Part shown: positions 37,238 to 45,598 of the stretch, piece after piece | Layout: each line of letters starts with the position of its first letter | Numbering within the stretch: the first letter of the stretch is position 1 | Assembly (NCBI RefSeq): GCF_018069755.1 | Contig: NZ_JAGQDE010000001.1 | Coordinates: 310,001-374,000 of the forward strand | Direction of reading: 5' to 3' | Length of the DNA: 64,000 nucleotides | Source: Ideonella aquatica | GTDB taxonomy: Bacteria > Pseudomonadota > Gammaproteobacteria > Burkholderiales > Burkholderiaceae_C | Translations under genes and position numbers: made by a program | The notes under the pieces: generated by a model | What the model saw: only the letters and a program-made list of their open reading frames with translations | Database searches by the model: none | What the model was told of the DNA's origin: nothing

Positions 37238-37333
37238 GGTGTGGTGAGTTATCAATGAGTCGGAAAAATCAACTCATAGTCGCTGAATATACCCTTTCGT
37301 GCAATGAGTGAGTTGGATATATATGATCCAGCC
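37238..37333. promoter_or_regulatory. Divergent AT-rich control region between merR and the photolyase operon
   Basis: This 96-bp spacer is clearly richer in A/T than its surroundings. TGAGTT occurs at 37245-37250 and 37309-37314, its complement AACTCA at 37271-37276, and the 8-bp direct repeat CAATGAGT at 37253-37260 and 37302-37309. Repeated half-sites like these are probably the operator for the divergently encoded MerR protein. TA-rich stretches (GAATATACC, GGATATATATGATCC) could supply -10 elements for both directions; I cannot fix the start sites. Confidence 0.55.
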
Positions 37334-37507
37334 ATGTCCCGCCACCGTCTGTCCGCGCCGTCCTCGTTCAAGGGCAACAAGCAGGCCCTGCCCAGCAAAC
37401 CCTGTTTGGCCTGCGGCCGCCCGATGAGCTGGCGCAAGCGCTGGTCCGCCTGCTGGGACGCCGTGCGCTACTGCTCCGACGCCTGCCGTCAGGACCGCCG
37501 CCGATGA
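37334..37507 (+). CDS. DUF2256 zinc-binding small protein
   Basis: Small protein of 57 residues of the DUF2256 family. The pattern KPCLACGRPMSWRKRW ... CWDAVRYCSDACR has four Cys arranged as two CxxC/CxxxC pairs, suggesting a treble-clef-like zinc site. DUF2256 genes commonly precede FeS-type photolyase genes, as here, where the stop overlaps the photolyase start by 4 bases. ATG 37334 is chosen over 37304 because the family homology begins there. The role in photolyase maturation or repair is not known. Confidence 0.9.
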   Translation: MSRHRLSAPSSFKGNKQALPSKPCLACGRPMSWRKRWSACWDAVRYCSDACRQDRRR

Positions 37508-39066
37508 GCCGCGTGCGCCACCTGGTGCTGGTGCTGGGTGACCAGCTCGACCTGGACGCCGCCGCGTTCGACGGCTTCGACCCCGCGCAGGACGCGGTGT
37601 GGATGGCCGAGGTGGCCGAGGAATCCACCCATGTCTGGTCCAGCCAGCCGCGCACCGCGCTGTTCCTGGCCGCGATGCGGCACTTCGCCCAGGCGCTGCA
37701 GACGGCGGGCCGGCCACTGCACTACAGGCGTCTGGACGACCCGGACAACCGTGGCACGCTGGCGGCCGAGCTGGCGGCGGCGCTGCCCGCCCTGGCACCC
37801 CGGCGCGTGCTGATGACCGCGCCGGGCGACTGGCGGGTGTGGCAGGCCCTGAAGGCGGTGGTGGCCGAGGCCGGCCTGGTGCTGGAGCTGCGCGAGGACC
37901 GGCACTTCTACAGCACCGTGCGCGAGTTTGCGGCGCACGCCAAGGGCCGCCGCACGCTGCGCCTGGAGTACTTCTACCGCGAGCTTCGCCGTCGCCATGG
38001 GGTGCTGATGCGCGGCAGCGGCGTCCAGGCGCAGCCGATCGGCGGCCAGTGGAATTTCGACGCCGACAACCGCGAGCCCTTCGGCCCTGACGGCCCTGGC
38101 CCGGTGCCGCCGCGCAGCCGTTTTGAGCCCGACGCCACCACGCGCGAGGTGCTGGCCCTGGTGGCCCAGCGCTTTGCCGATCACCCAGGGGCGCTGGCCC
38201 ACTTCGCCTGGCCGGTCACGCGCGAGCAGGCCCTGCTGGCGCTGCAGCAGTTCATCGAACAACGCCTGCCGCACTTCGGCCGCACGCAGGACGCGATGTG
38301 GCCCGGCGAGCCCTGGCTGTACCACTCGCACCTGTCGGCTGCGCTGAACCTGAAGCTCATCTCGGCGCGCGAGGTGGTGCAGGCCGCCGAGGCGGCGTAC
38401 CACGCCGGCCAGGTGGACATCGCCAGCGCCGAGGGCTTCATCCGCCAGATCCTGGGCTGGCGCGAGTACGTGCGCGGCCTGTACTGGACGCAGATGCCCG
38501 GCTATATGTCGCACAACGCGCTGCAGGCCGACCAAGACTTGCCCGCCTGGTACTGGACGGGCGACACCGACATGGCCTGCCTGCGTGACGCGCTCACGCA
38601 GACGCTGGTGCATGGCTACGCGCACCACATCCAGCGCCTGATGGTCACCGGCCTGTTCGCGCTGCTGCTGGGCGTGCGGCCGCAGCAGGTGCACGCCTGG
38701 TACCTGTCGGTCTACGTGGACGCGGTGGAGTGGGTCGAGCTGCCCAACACCTTGGGCATGAGCCAGTACGCCGACGGCGGCCTGATGGCCAGCAAGCCCT
38801 ATGTGGCCACGGGCCGCTACATCGAGCGCATGGGCGGCGGCTGTGCCGGCTGCCGCTACGACCCGGCGCAGCGCGTGGGCGAGCGCGCCTGCCCTTTCAC
38901 CACGCTGTACTGGGACTTCCTGGGCCGCCATGAGGCGCTGCTGGCGCGCCACCCGCGCATGGCGCTGCAGGTGAAGAACCTGGCGCGGCTGCCGCCGACC
39001 GAGCGTGAGGCGGTGCGTCAGCGCGCCGACGCGATCCGCCAGGGCCAGGTGGGGGTGGCGGCATGA
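37504..39066 (+). CDS. FeS-type cryptochrome/photolyase, PhrB (6-4 photolyase-like)
   Basis: Flavoprotein of the iron-sulphur bacterial cryptochrome/photolyase group, 520 residues, which repairs (6-4) photoproducts in characterised members. Four cysteines, Cys359, Cys447, Cys450 and Cys463, are spaced 88, 3 and 13 residues apart, the arrangement that binds the [4Fe-4S] cluster. The N-terminus HLVLVLGDQLD and the conserved HHIQRLMVTG and ASKPYVATGRYIERMG segments confirm the family. It sits second in a four-gene, translationally coupled series (DUF2256, this gene, an FAD-domain protein and a classical photolyase). Confidence 0.95.
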   Translation: MSRVRHLVLVLGDQLDLDAAAFDGFDPAQDAVWMAEVAEESTHVWSSQPRTALFLAAMRHFAQALQTAGRPLHYRRLDDPDNRGTLAAELAAALPALAPRRVLMTAPGDWRVWQALKAVVAEAGLVLELREDRHFYSTVREFAAHAKGRRTLRLEYFYRELRRRHGVLMRGSGVQAQPIGGQWNFDADNREPFGPDGPGPVPPRSRFEPDATTREVLALVAQRFADHPGALAHFAWPVTREQALLALQQFIEQRLPHFGRTQDAMWPGEPWLYHSHLSAALNLKLISAREVVQAAEAAYHAGQVDIASAEGFIRQILGWREYVRGLYWTQMPGYMSHNALQADQDLPAWYWTGDTDMACLRDALTQTLVHGYAHHIQRLMVTGLFALLLGVRPQQVHAWYLSVYVDAVEWVELPNTLGMSQYADGGLMASKPYVATGRYIERMGGGCAGCRYDPAQRVGERACPFTTLYWDFLGRHEALLARHPRMALQVKNLARLPPTEREAVRQRADAIRQGQVGVAA

Positions 39067-40256
39067 CCGGGTTGGCCGAGTTCCCGCCCACACCCGCTGC
39101 CGCCCGCGCCCGCCTGGCTGCCGTGCAGCCGGCCGCGTACGCGCGCAGCCGCAACGCACTGGACGGCGCGGTGACGCGGCTGTCGCCCTACATCACCCAC
39201 GGCCTGCTCAGCCTGCCCGAGGTGTTGGCCACGGTGGCCGCGCGCCACCGGCTGGACCTGGGCCACCGCTTCGTGATGGAGCTGGGCTGGCGCGCCTGGT
39301 TCCGATACCAGTGGCGGCAGCATGGCGAGGCCATCCTGTCCTCGCTGCACCCCGGCCCACTGCCGGAGGCGGCCTATGCCGACGAATTGCCCGCCGACAT
39401 CCGCCAGGCCCGCACGGGTGTGCCGGTGATCGACCAGGCGGTGCGCACGCTCTACGCCACCGGCTACCTGCACAACCATGCGCGGATGTGGCTGGCCAGC
39501 TATGTGGTGCACCTGCGCAAGGTGCACTGGCGCGTGGGCGCCGACTGGCTGCTGGGCCATCTGCTGGATGGTGACCTGGCCAGCAACCACCTCAGCTGGC
39601 AGTGGGTGGCCGGCACTGGCAGCCACCGGCCCTACCTGTTCAATGCCGACAATGTGGCGCGCTGTGCGCCGGCACCCTGGCACTGCGCCAGCACGGTGCT
39701 GGACACGGGCTACGAGGCGCTCGACGCCCTGGCGCACTCACCGCAGGCGGTGCCGATGCGGCCCTCGCTTGTGGGTGTCGACGAGCCGCCGCTGTCGTCG
39801 CAGCCCACAGGTGCCACAGCGCCCGAGCCTGAGGCTGTGGCCGGGCGCGATGTCTGGCTGGTGCATCCCTGGGCGCTGGGCGACCCGCCGCCCGATCTGC
39901 CGGCCGGCTGCCTGTGCGTCGGCTGGTGGCCGGCCGAGCAGCATGCGGCCTGGCCCTGGAGCGCCGCCCGCTGGGCCTTCGTCGGCACACGGATGGCGGC
40001 CTTAGCGCCGCAGCGCTGGCAAGGCCGGCTGGGCGACCTGGCCGCCGCGCTGACGGGCGCCCGCTCGGTGCACACGCTGGCCGATCCGCACATCGACCCC
40101 TGGCTGCCGCCCGAAGTGCAGCGCCGAGCACCCGCCGCGCTGTTTCCCGAGCCGGACCGGCCCTGCCCCTCGTTTTCGGCCTGGTGGTCGCGCAGCATGC
40201 GGGGCCTGCGAGCGCTGTCCGAGTTGCCGGGCCTGCACCAGGAGGCTCAGGCATGA
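39063..40256 (+). CDS. Photolyase FAD-domain protein with unusual domain order
   Basis: Protein of 397 residues that begins directly with the photolyase FAD-binding helical domain and lacks the usual N-terminal antenna domain. The motifs LSPYITHGLLSLPEVL, TGVPVIDQAVRTLYATGYLHN and DLASNHLSWQWVAGTGSHRPYLFN lie within residues 40-205. The last 150 residues (from DVWLVHPWALGDPP) form an alpha/beta-looking segment with WSAARWAFVGTRM and GARSVHTLADP, reminiscent of a photolyase antenna half placed after rather than before the FAD domain. It overlaps its neighbours by 4 bases on both sides. Whether it repairs DNA or only senses light is unknown. Confidence 0.8.
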   Translation: MTGLAEFPPTPAAARARLAAVQPAAYARSRNALDGAVTRLSPYITHGLLSLPEVLATVAARHRLDLGHRFVMELGWRAWFRYQWRQHGEAILSSLHPGPLPEAAYADELPADIRQARTGVPVIDQAVRTLYATGYLHNHARMWLASYVVHLRKVHWRVGADWLLGHLLDGDLASNHLSWQWVAGTGSHRPYLFNADNVARCAPAPWHCASTVLDTGYEALDALAHSPQAVPMRPSLVGVDEPPLSSQPTGATAPEPEAVAGRDVWLVHPWALGDPPPDLPAGCLCVGWWPAEQHAAWPWSAARWAFVGTRMAALAPQRWQGRLGDLAAALTGARSVHTLADPHIDPWLPPEVQRRAPAALFPEPDRPCPSFSAWWSRSMRGLRALSELPGLHQEAQA

Positions 40257-41866
40257 GCGAAGGCCGGCCGCAGCTGGTGTGGTTCAAGCGCGACCTGCGC
40301 ATCAGCGACCATGCGCCGCTGGCCCAGGCGGCGCAGCGCGGCCCGGTGGTGGGCTTGTATGTCTACGAGCCCAGCCAACTGCATTCGGCCGAGTTCGATG
40401 CCTGCCACCTCGACTTCATCAACGACAGCCTGGCCGAGCTGCGCGAAGCGCTGGCCCGGCGCGGCTGTCCGCTGCTGATCCGCGTGGGCGAGTGTCCGCA
40501 GGTGCTGCAAGACCTGCACACGCAACTGGGTTTTCGCACGCTGTGGAGCCACGAGGAGACCGGCCTGGAGGTGAGCTTTGCGCGCGATCGCCGGGTGGCC
40601 GCCTGGTGTCGCGCGCAAGGCATCGACTGGCACGAGCTGCCGCAGTGCGGCGTGATCCGCCGCCTGCGCAGCCGCGATGGCTGGGCTGCGCGCTGGGAGC
40701 AGCGCATGTCGGCGCCGCTGGTGGCGCCGCCGGAGGGGCTGTCCACCGTGGCAGCGCTGCGCGACCTGGGCGAGGTGGCCGTGCGCCACCCGATCCTCGG
40801 TGCAGCCGCGCTGGGTGTGGCCGGCGCGCCGCGCCCCGAGGCCCAGCGCGGTGGCGAGCGCCGCGGACGCGCGGTGCTGCAGTCGTTTCTCAGCGAGCGC
40901 GGCGTCGATTACCGGCGCGGCATGTCCTCGCCCACCACCGGCTTTGAGGCCTGCTCGCGCCTGAGCGCCCACCTGGCCTGGGGCTCGCTGTCACTGCGCC
41001 AGGTGCACCAGGCCTGCGAGCAGCGCCGCGCGGCGATCGATGAGGCGCGCGCCGTGGGCGCGCCGGTCGATCCGCGCTGGCCCGGCTCGCTGCAGTCCTT
41101 CAGCAGCCGGCTGCGCTGGCACTGCCACTTCATGCAGAAGCTCGAGGACGAGCCGCGCATCGAGTTCGAGAACTTCTCGCACGCCTTTGACGGTCTGCGT
41201 GAACCCGGTGCCCACCCCGAACGCCTGGCCGCCTGGTGCGCAGGCCGCACCGGCTATCCGCTGATCGATGCCTGCATGCGCGCACTGCACAGCGGCGGCT
41301 GGATCAACTTCCGCATGCGGGCGATGCTGGTGTCGTTCGCCGCGCAGCACCTGTGGCTGCACTGGCGCGACTTTGCCCCCTTCCTGGCGCGCCAGTTCAT
41401 CGATTTCGAGCCCGGCATCCACTACAGCCAGGTGCAGATGCAAAGCGGCACCACCGGCATCAACGCCATCCGCATCTACTCGCCGATCAAGCAGGCGCAG
41501 GACCAAGATCCCGAGGGCATCTTCATCCGCCGCCACGTGCCCGAGCTGGCTGCGGTGCCCACGGCCTTCCTGGCCCAGCCTGAGCGCCTGCCCAGCGCGC
41601 TGCAGCAGCGCCTGGGCGTGTGCATCGGCCGCGACTACCCGGCGCCGATCGTCGAGCATGCCAGCGCCTACCGTGCCGCGCGCGAGCGCATCGGCGCACT
41701 GCGCCAGACAGCCCAGGCGCGCGCCGAGGCCGAGCGCGTGCTGGCGCGCCACGGCAGCCGCCGCAGCGGTCTGCCGGACAGTGAGCGGCGTCGCCGGCCG
41801 CGCCGGCCGGACGCGGACGCGGGCGCGGCGACGCAGCTCACGCTGTGGGGCGATCCCGCGGCATAG
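40253..41866 (+). CDS. Cryptochrome/deoxyribodipyrimidine photolyase
   Basis: Full-length photolyase-family flavoprotein of 537 residues. The N-terminal antenna domain begins LVWFKRDLRISDHAPL. The FAD domain carries RLSAHLAWGSLSLRQVH, GRTGYPLIDACMRAL, GGWINFRMRAMLVSFAAQHL and DFEPGIHYSQVQMQSGTTG. It ends with a basic Arg-rich stretch and QLTLWGDPAA. It repairs pyrimidine dimers using blue light or acts as a cryptochrome; the subclass is not decided here. ATG 40253 overlaps the preceding stop (ATGA). It is the last gene of the photolyase operon; 105 bp without a gene follow. Confidence 0.93.
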   Translation: MSEGRPQLVWFKRDLRISDHAPLAQAAQRGPVVGLYVYEPSQLHSAEFDACHLDFINDSLAELREALARRGCPLLIRVGECPQVLQDLHTQLGFRTLWSHEETGLEVSFARDRRVAAWCRAQGIDWHELPQCGVIRRLRSRDGWAARWEQRMSAPLVAPPEGLSTVAALRDLGEVAVRHPILGAAALGVAGAPRPEAQRGGERRGRAVLQSFLSERGVDYRRGMSSPTTGFEACSRLSAHLAWGSLSLRQVHQACEQRRAAIDEARAVGAPVDPRWPGSLQSFSSRLRWHCHFMQKLEDEPRIEFENFSHAFDGLREPGAHPERLAAWCAGRTGYPLIDACMRALHSGGWINFRMRAMLVSFAAQHLWLHWRDFAPFLARQFIDFEPGIHYSQVQMQSGTTGINAIRIYSPIKQAQDQDPEGIFIRRHVPELAAVPTAFLAQPERLPSALQQRLGVCIGRDYPAPIVEHASAYRAARERIGALRQTAQARAEAERVLARHGSRRSGLPDSERRRRPRRPDADAGAATQLTLWGDPAA

Positions 41867-41971
41867 CGCCCTCACGGAACCCGCGGCCGGATCCGCTCCC
41901 CTCAGCGTGGGCGTAGACGCCGCAGTGCGGCGGCCCGACAGTGCCTCCCGGGACACCCCAGGAGGACGCCC

Positions 41972-42499
41972 ATGACCGACACCGCCGTGCTCGACGCCCC
42001 TGCCGCCGCGCCGCTGGCACCGCCGCCCTTCGGCGACATCGTCATCGCCACCGGCTGCGGCCAGGGGCCCACGCGCCTGGCCGCGTTCGACACCGCGCTG
42101 CTCGATGCCGGCGTGGCCAACTACAACCTGCTGTGCCTGTCGTCGGTGATACCGCCCGGCAGCCGCCTCGTGCGTGGTCGCTGGCACACGCCGGCCGAGC
42201 ACTACGGCCAGCGGCTGTATGTGGTGATGTCCGAGATGCGCGAGGACCGGCCCGGCCACGCGGCGCATGCCGGCGTGGCCTGGGTGCAGGCCGAGTGCGG
42301 CGGCCAGGGCCTGTTCGTCGAACTGCACGACAGCGACCCGGCACGGCTGGAGGCCGACCTGCACGCGACGCTGCACACCATGCAGCGCAACCGCGGCGTG
42401 GCCCTGGGGCCGGTGCACAGCCAGATCGCCAGCGTGCGCTGCGAAGACCAGCCGGTCTGCGCGCTGGTCATCGCCGTCTATGCGAGCCAGCCATGGTGA
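41972..42499 (+). CDS. Pyruvoyl-dependent arginine decarboxylase
   Basis: Self-processing decarboxylase of 175 residues that makes agmatine from arginine. The autocleavage site lies in NLLCLSSVIPPGS, where the bond between Ser57 and Ser58 would be cut to make the pyruvoyl group. Flanking family residues (GCGQGP near residue 28, WVQAECGG and a C-terminal IAVYASQ) are present. AGGAGG lies 8-10 bases before the ATG. Its 3' end overlaps the start of a PACE-type exporter gene by 7 bases, so the two are translationally coupled, linking decarboxylation to polyamine export. Confidence 0.9.
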   Translation: MTDTAVLDAPAAAPLAPPPFGDIVIATGCGQGPTRLAAFDTALLDAGVANYNLLCLSSVIPPGSRLVRGRWHTPAEHYGQRLYVVMSEMREDRPGHAAHAGVAWVQAECGGQGLFVELHDSDPARLEADLHATLHTMQRNRGVALGPVHSQIASVRCEDQPVCALVIAVYASQPW

Positions 42500-42951
42500 G
42501 CGCCGCGCCGCCCGCCGAGGCGCCGCTGCGCAGCGCGCGTGAACGGCTGCTGCAAACCCTGGCCTACGAGGCCGGCGGTCTGCTGCTGGTGACGCCGCTG
42601 TTCTCGCAGGGCAGCGCGATCGGGCTGGCCGATTCCTTCACGCTGCTGCTGATGCTGTCTGGGGTCGTGATGGCCTGGGCCGCGGTGTTCAACACCGTGG
42701 TCGATCGCCTGGAGGCCCGCCACCGGGGCCGCAGCGCCAGCGAGCGGCCGGCGGCGGCGCGCCTGGCCCATGCGCTGGGGCTGGAAGGCGGAGCGGTGCT
42801 GCTGACCTGGCCGGTCATCCACGCCGCCAGCCACCTGGGCTGGTGGGCCGCGCTGGGCGCCGACCTGGCGCTGACCGCCGCCTATGCGGCCTACGGCTAT
42901 GTGTTTCACCGCCTGTTTGACCTCTGGCGGCCGGTGCGTTCGGCCGGTTGA
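42493..42951 (+). CDS. PACE-family inner-membrane efflux protein
   Basis: Protein of 152 residues with four predicted membrane helices arranged as a tandem pair (bacterial transmembrane pair domain), as in AceI of Acinetobacter. The first helix has ERLLQTLAYEAGGLLL, where Glu26 aligns with the essential membrane Glu15 of AceI. The second repeat has GGAVLLTWPVIHAASHLGWW. AceI relatives export chlorhexidine and short-chain diamines such as putrescine and cadaverine. The overlap with the arginine decarboxylase gene suggests the physiological substrate here is agmatine or putrescine, which is inference. Confidence 0.9.
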   Translation: MVSAAPPAEAPLRSARERLLQTLAYEAGGLLLVTPLFSQGSAIGLADSFTLLLMLSGVVMAWAAVFNTVVDRLEARHRGRSASERPAAARLAHALGLEGGAVLLTWPVIHAASHLGWWAALGADLALTAAYAAYGYVFHRLFDLWRPVRSAG

Positions 42952-43029
42952 GCTGGCGCCTGCGCGAGACCGGCGCGCTGATGGCACTTCAGTGCGCATG
43001 AGGGCAGGCCGCTCGTCAGCAGCGTGGCC

Positions 43030-43761
43030 TCAGTCCCGCCCGGCCTGCTCGATGGCTGCGGCGATGGCCGCCGGGTCGGTGAACCACACCTCGTGGCTGC
43101 CGCTGCACTCGATGTAGCGGAACAGCCCCAGCCGCTCGGACAGGCGCGGATGCCAGCCCAGGCTCTGCGGCAGCGCGCTGTCCATGCGGCAGTTGACATA
43201 GCTCTTGGGCAGCGGGCAGGCGGCCATGGGCTGGCTCAGGGTGATCGGGTCCTGGAACGTCTTGTACGGGTGCGGGTTCAGCCGATCAAAGGCCTGCTGC
43301 GCCAGCGCCCCATCGGCATCGTTGATGAAGGCCTCGCGCCAGATGGGGAAGGGCAGCATCACCGCGCCGCCGTTGGCCGCGGCGACGCCGTCGAACAGCG
43401 CGGTGTAGTGCGGCGGCACCAGGTCATTCAAGCACTCGCCTGGCTGCGGCACGAAGGCGTTGACGTAGACCAGGCGGGCCAGGCGCTGCGGGCACAGGTC
43501 GGCGGTGCGCGAGATCACCATGCCGCCATAGCTGTGGCCCACCAGGCGTACCTGCTGCAGCTGGTGCTGCTCCAGGTCGTCCACCAACGAGCGGGCGGCG
43601 TCTTCCAGGCCGGTGCGCGCGCGATCGTCGCCCGGGCGGTTGCCGGCCAGCGTGGGGCAATGCACGGTGTGGCCGCGCGCGCGCAGGCGCTCGGCGGTGG
43701 CGTCCAGCTCGGCGCCGGTGTGCCAGGCGCCATGGACGAGTACATAGGTGTTGGTGGCCAT
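43030..43761 (-). CDS. Alpha/beta hydrolase (MES/EstC-like)
   Basis: Serine hydrolase of 243 residues. It starts NTYVLVHGAWHTGAELD, an oxyanion-hole HGAWH segment typical of methylesterase/hydroxynitrile-lyase-like enzymes. The nucleophile is in LVGHSYGGMV near residue 95, and the C-terminal His in ECSGSHEVWFTDP completes the triad. No signal peptide is seen, so it should be cytoplasmic. It lies downstream of, and in the same direction as, an AraC regulator gene, with a 109-bp spacer holding two 18-bp direct repeats. Its natural ester is unknown. Confidence 0.9.
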   Translation of the reverse strand: MATNTYVLVHGAWHTGAELDATAERLRARGHTVHCPTLAGNRPGDDRARTGLEDAARSLVDDLEQHQLQQVRLVGHSYGGMVISRTADLCPQRLARLVYVNAFVPQPGECLNDLVPPHYTALFDGVAAANGGAVMLPFPIWREAFINDADGALAQQAFDRLNPHPYKTFQDPITLSQPMAACPLPKSYVNCRMDSALPQSLGWHPRLSERLGLFRYIECSGSHEVWFTDPAAIAAAIEQAGRD

Positions 43762-43820
43762 CGGGGTCTCCTGCCGGGGTGATCAGGTCCCTGAGTCTGC
43801 GCGCCGGTTTGGCGCGCGGC

Positions 43821-43860
43821 TGGCCGTTGTGTGCCAGGCCAATGGCCGCTGTGTGCCAGG
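43821..43860. promoter_or_regulatory. 22-bp-spaced direct repeat, candidate AraC-family operator
   Basis: TGGCCGTTGTGTGCCAGG (43821-43838) and TGGCCGCTGTGTGCCAGG (43843-43860) differ by one base and start 22 bp apart, two helical turns. They lie 60-100 bp before the hydrolase start and just after the AraC gene stop. AraC/XylS-type activators bind tandem direct repeats of about this spacing upstream of the promoter they control. Confidence 0.6.
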
Positions 43861-43870
43861 ATGACCGGCG

Positions 43871-44821
43871 TCAGCGCGGGCGCAGCGCCGACGGCGGCTG
43901 GCCCAGGTGGCGGCGACACAGCCTGGCGAAGTGCGAGGGGTCGAGCAGGCCGACCCGGCGGCCGATCTCGGCCACCGCCAGCTGCTGCAGCGCGCGGCTG
44001 CCCAGCATCTGCTGCGCCTGCGCCATGCGCTCGGCGAGCAGCAGCGCGGCAAAGGTTTGACCGCGCGCGGCCAGCGCACGGTGCAGGCTGCGCACCGAGC
44101 GGCCCAGGTCGGCAGCGATGGTGCTGGCGCTGAGGCCGGGCTCGGCCAGGCGCTGGCGCAGTGCGGCGCGCACGCGCGCCAGCGTGTCGTCAGCCATCGG
44201 CGCTGGCCTGCTGGCGCTGCCGCAGGCCAGCGCCAGCAGCGCGCCGAGCTGGTCGGTCAGCAGCTCGGCCGGTAGGGGTGGCGCGCTGGCCAGGTCTGGC
44301 CGCCAGGGTCGCGCAAAGGCCGACAGGGCCGCGCCCCAGCCGGCCCCGTCGTCGCGGCGGAAGGGTTGCGCAGTGTGCGCCTGCGGCTCGTCCACCCAGC
44401 GCAACAGCCAGTCCAGCGGCAGTGCCAACGACACGGTGCTGGGGCCGTCGGAGAAATCGAAGCTGTAGGGGCGGCGCGCGTCCACCAGCACGAAGTCGCC
44501 CGGCCGCATCAGCGCCTCGCGGCCGTCCTGGCGCACCCGCCAGGCGGTGTCCTGGTTGCCCAACAAAAAGGCCCAGCGCCCGTCGCCGCGGGCAATGCCG
44601 CGCGGCGTGCGCCAGACCTGCTGGGCCGAGGCGCGCACCCAGTTCACGCCCACCGGCCCCAGCGGCACGGACAGCAGCTCACCCTGAAAGTGGCGCGGGT
44701 CGCCGCTGGCTTCCATGGCCAGAAAGCCCTCGGAGATGGCGCCGGCCCAGTAGTCCAGCCGCTGGGCGGCGGGCACGGCGTCGGTGCTCCAGCGGCGGAC
44801 GGTGTCGGGGCGGGCTGACAT
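43871..44821 (-). CDS. AraC-family transcriptional regulator
   Basis: Regulator of 316 residues. The N-terminal ligand-binding-like domain (AraC_binding_2/FeaR type) starts WSTDAVPAAQRLDYWAGAI and includes MRPGDFVLVDARRPYSFDF near residue 115. The C-terminal double HTH spans about 210-316 (GLSASTIAADLGRSVRSLHR, VAEIGRRVGLLDPSHFARLC, RHLGQPPSALR). It probably activates the downstream alpha/beta hydrolase gene through the repeat at 43821-43860. The inducer is not known. Confidence 0.93.
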   Translation of the reverse strand: MSARPDTVRRWSTDAVPAAQRLDYWAGAISEGFLAMEASGDPRHFQGELLSVPLGPVGVNWVRASAQQVWRTPRGIARGDGRWAFLLGNQDTAWRVRQDGREALMRPGDFVLVDARRPYSFDFSDGPSTVSLALPLDWLLRWVDEPQAHTAQPFRRDDGAGWGAALSAFARPWRPDLASAPPLPAELLTDQLGALLALACGSASRPAPMADDTLARVRAALRQRLAEPGLSASTIAADLGRSVRSLHRALAARGQTFAALLLAERMAQAQQMLGSRALQQLAVAEIGRRVGLLDPSHFARLCRRHLGQPPSALRPR

Positions 44822-44914
44822 GGGCCGCAGTGTGCGGCGATGCCGGGGCGTCGGGGGCTGGGGCTTGCCCGGTGGTCGGCCCGCTGGTGGGCTCGGTGCA
44901 GGGGTGGCTCGGGA

Positions 44915-45598
44915 TCAGGGACCGGTTTCGGTGGGCGAGGTGACGATCGCGTCAAACGCCGCCTGGCTCAGGTACTGTGGCGTGTAGCTGGCGCCCTGGG
45001 CGGCCAGCGTCTTCATGAATGCCCGCAGATGGTTTCGCGAGCCGCGCAGCAGCTCGCCGTAGACCATCAGGATGTCCGCATTGTCGATGGCGGCCTGCTG
45101 CTCGGTGATGTCGCGGATGTCGAGCTCTTCGATCTGCGCGCCCACCCGCAAGGCGTCGACCTGGCTGGACTGGCTGGCAGCCACCAGATCGTCGTGGAGC
45201 GACTGGAAGGCCGGCGTGGCGAACTGGCCTTCGGGCAGGCCCTGCAGCGGGTCGGGCAACTGGTAGCGATCGAGCAGGGACAGCACAGCGGCGGTGTGCG
45301 TGGCCTCGCTGCTGGCGATGTTGCTGAAAATCGGCATGCTCCATCGCAGCGCCGACGCCGCATACACATCATGCGCCAGGCGCTCTTCCTCACGGATCGA
45401 CGCCAGGCTGGCCGATTCGGATGTCGACAGTGGCGACAGCGGGTAGAGGAGCAACTGCGCCGCCAGCTTGCTGGCGTCAAAGCGGGAGGCGCCTTGTTCG
45501 TCCACCGACAGGGCGGGGCTGCTGTCGCCGCCACCGCAGGCCGTCAGCAAGGCCGTGACGGTGGCCAGCAGAGCGCGCTTGAGGGCAAAGGGGCTCAT
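44915..45598 (-). CDS. DUF2202 ferritin-like lipoprotein
   Basis: Exported protein of 227 residues. A signal peptide with lipobox-like LLTAC precedes a GGGDSS linker, so it should be a lipoprotein. The DUF2202 domain (about 65-205) shows IREEERLAHDVYAAS, FSNIASSEATHTAAVLSLLDRYQLPDP and a second DILMVYGELLRGSRNHLRAF helix. The Glu and His residues are in ferritin-like four-helix positions, suggesting a metal-binding role. The start at 45598 has GGAG about 8 bases upstream. A 160-bp spacer with no gene precedes it. Function unknown. Confidence 0.9.
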   Translation of the reverse strand: MSPFALKRALLATVTALLTACGGGDSSPALSVDEQGASRFDASKLAAQLLLYPLSPLSTSESASLASIREEERLAHDVYAASALRWSMPIFSNIASSEATHTAAVLSLLDRYQLPDPLQGLPEGQFATPAFQSLHDDLVAASQSSQVDALRVGAQIEELDIRDITEQQAAIDNADILMVYGELLRGSRNHLRAFMKTLAAQGASYTPQYLSQAAFDAIVTSPTETGP

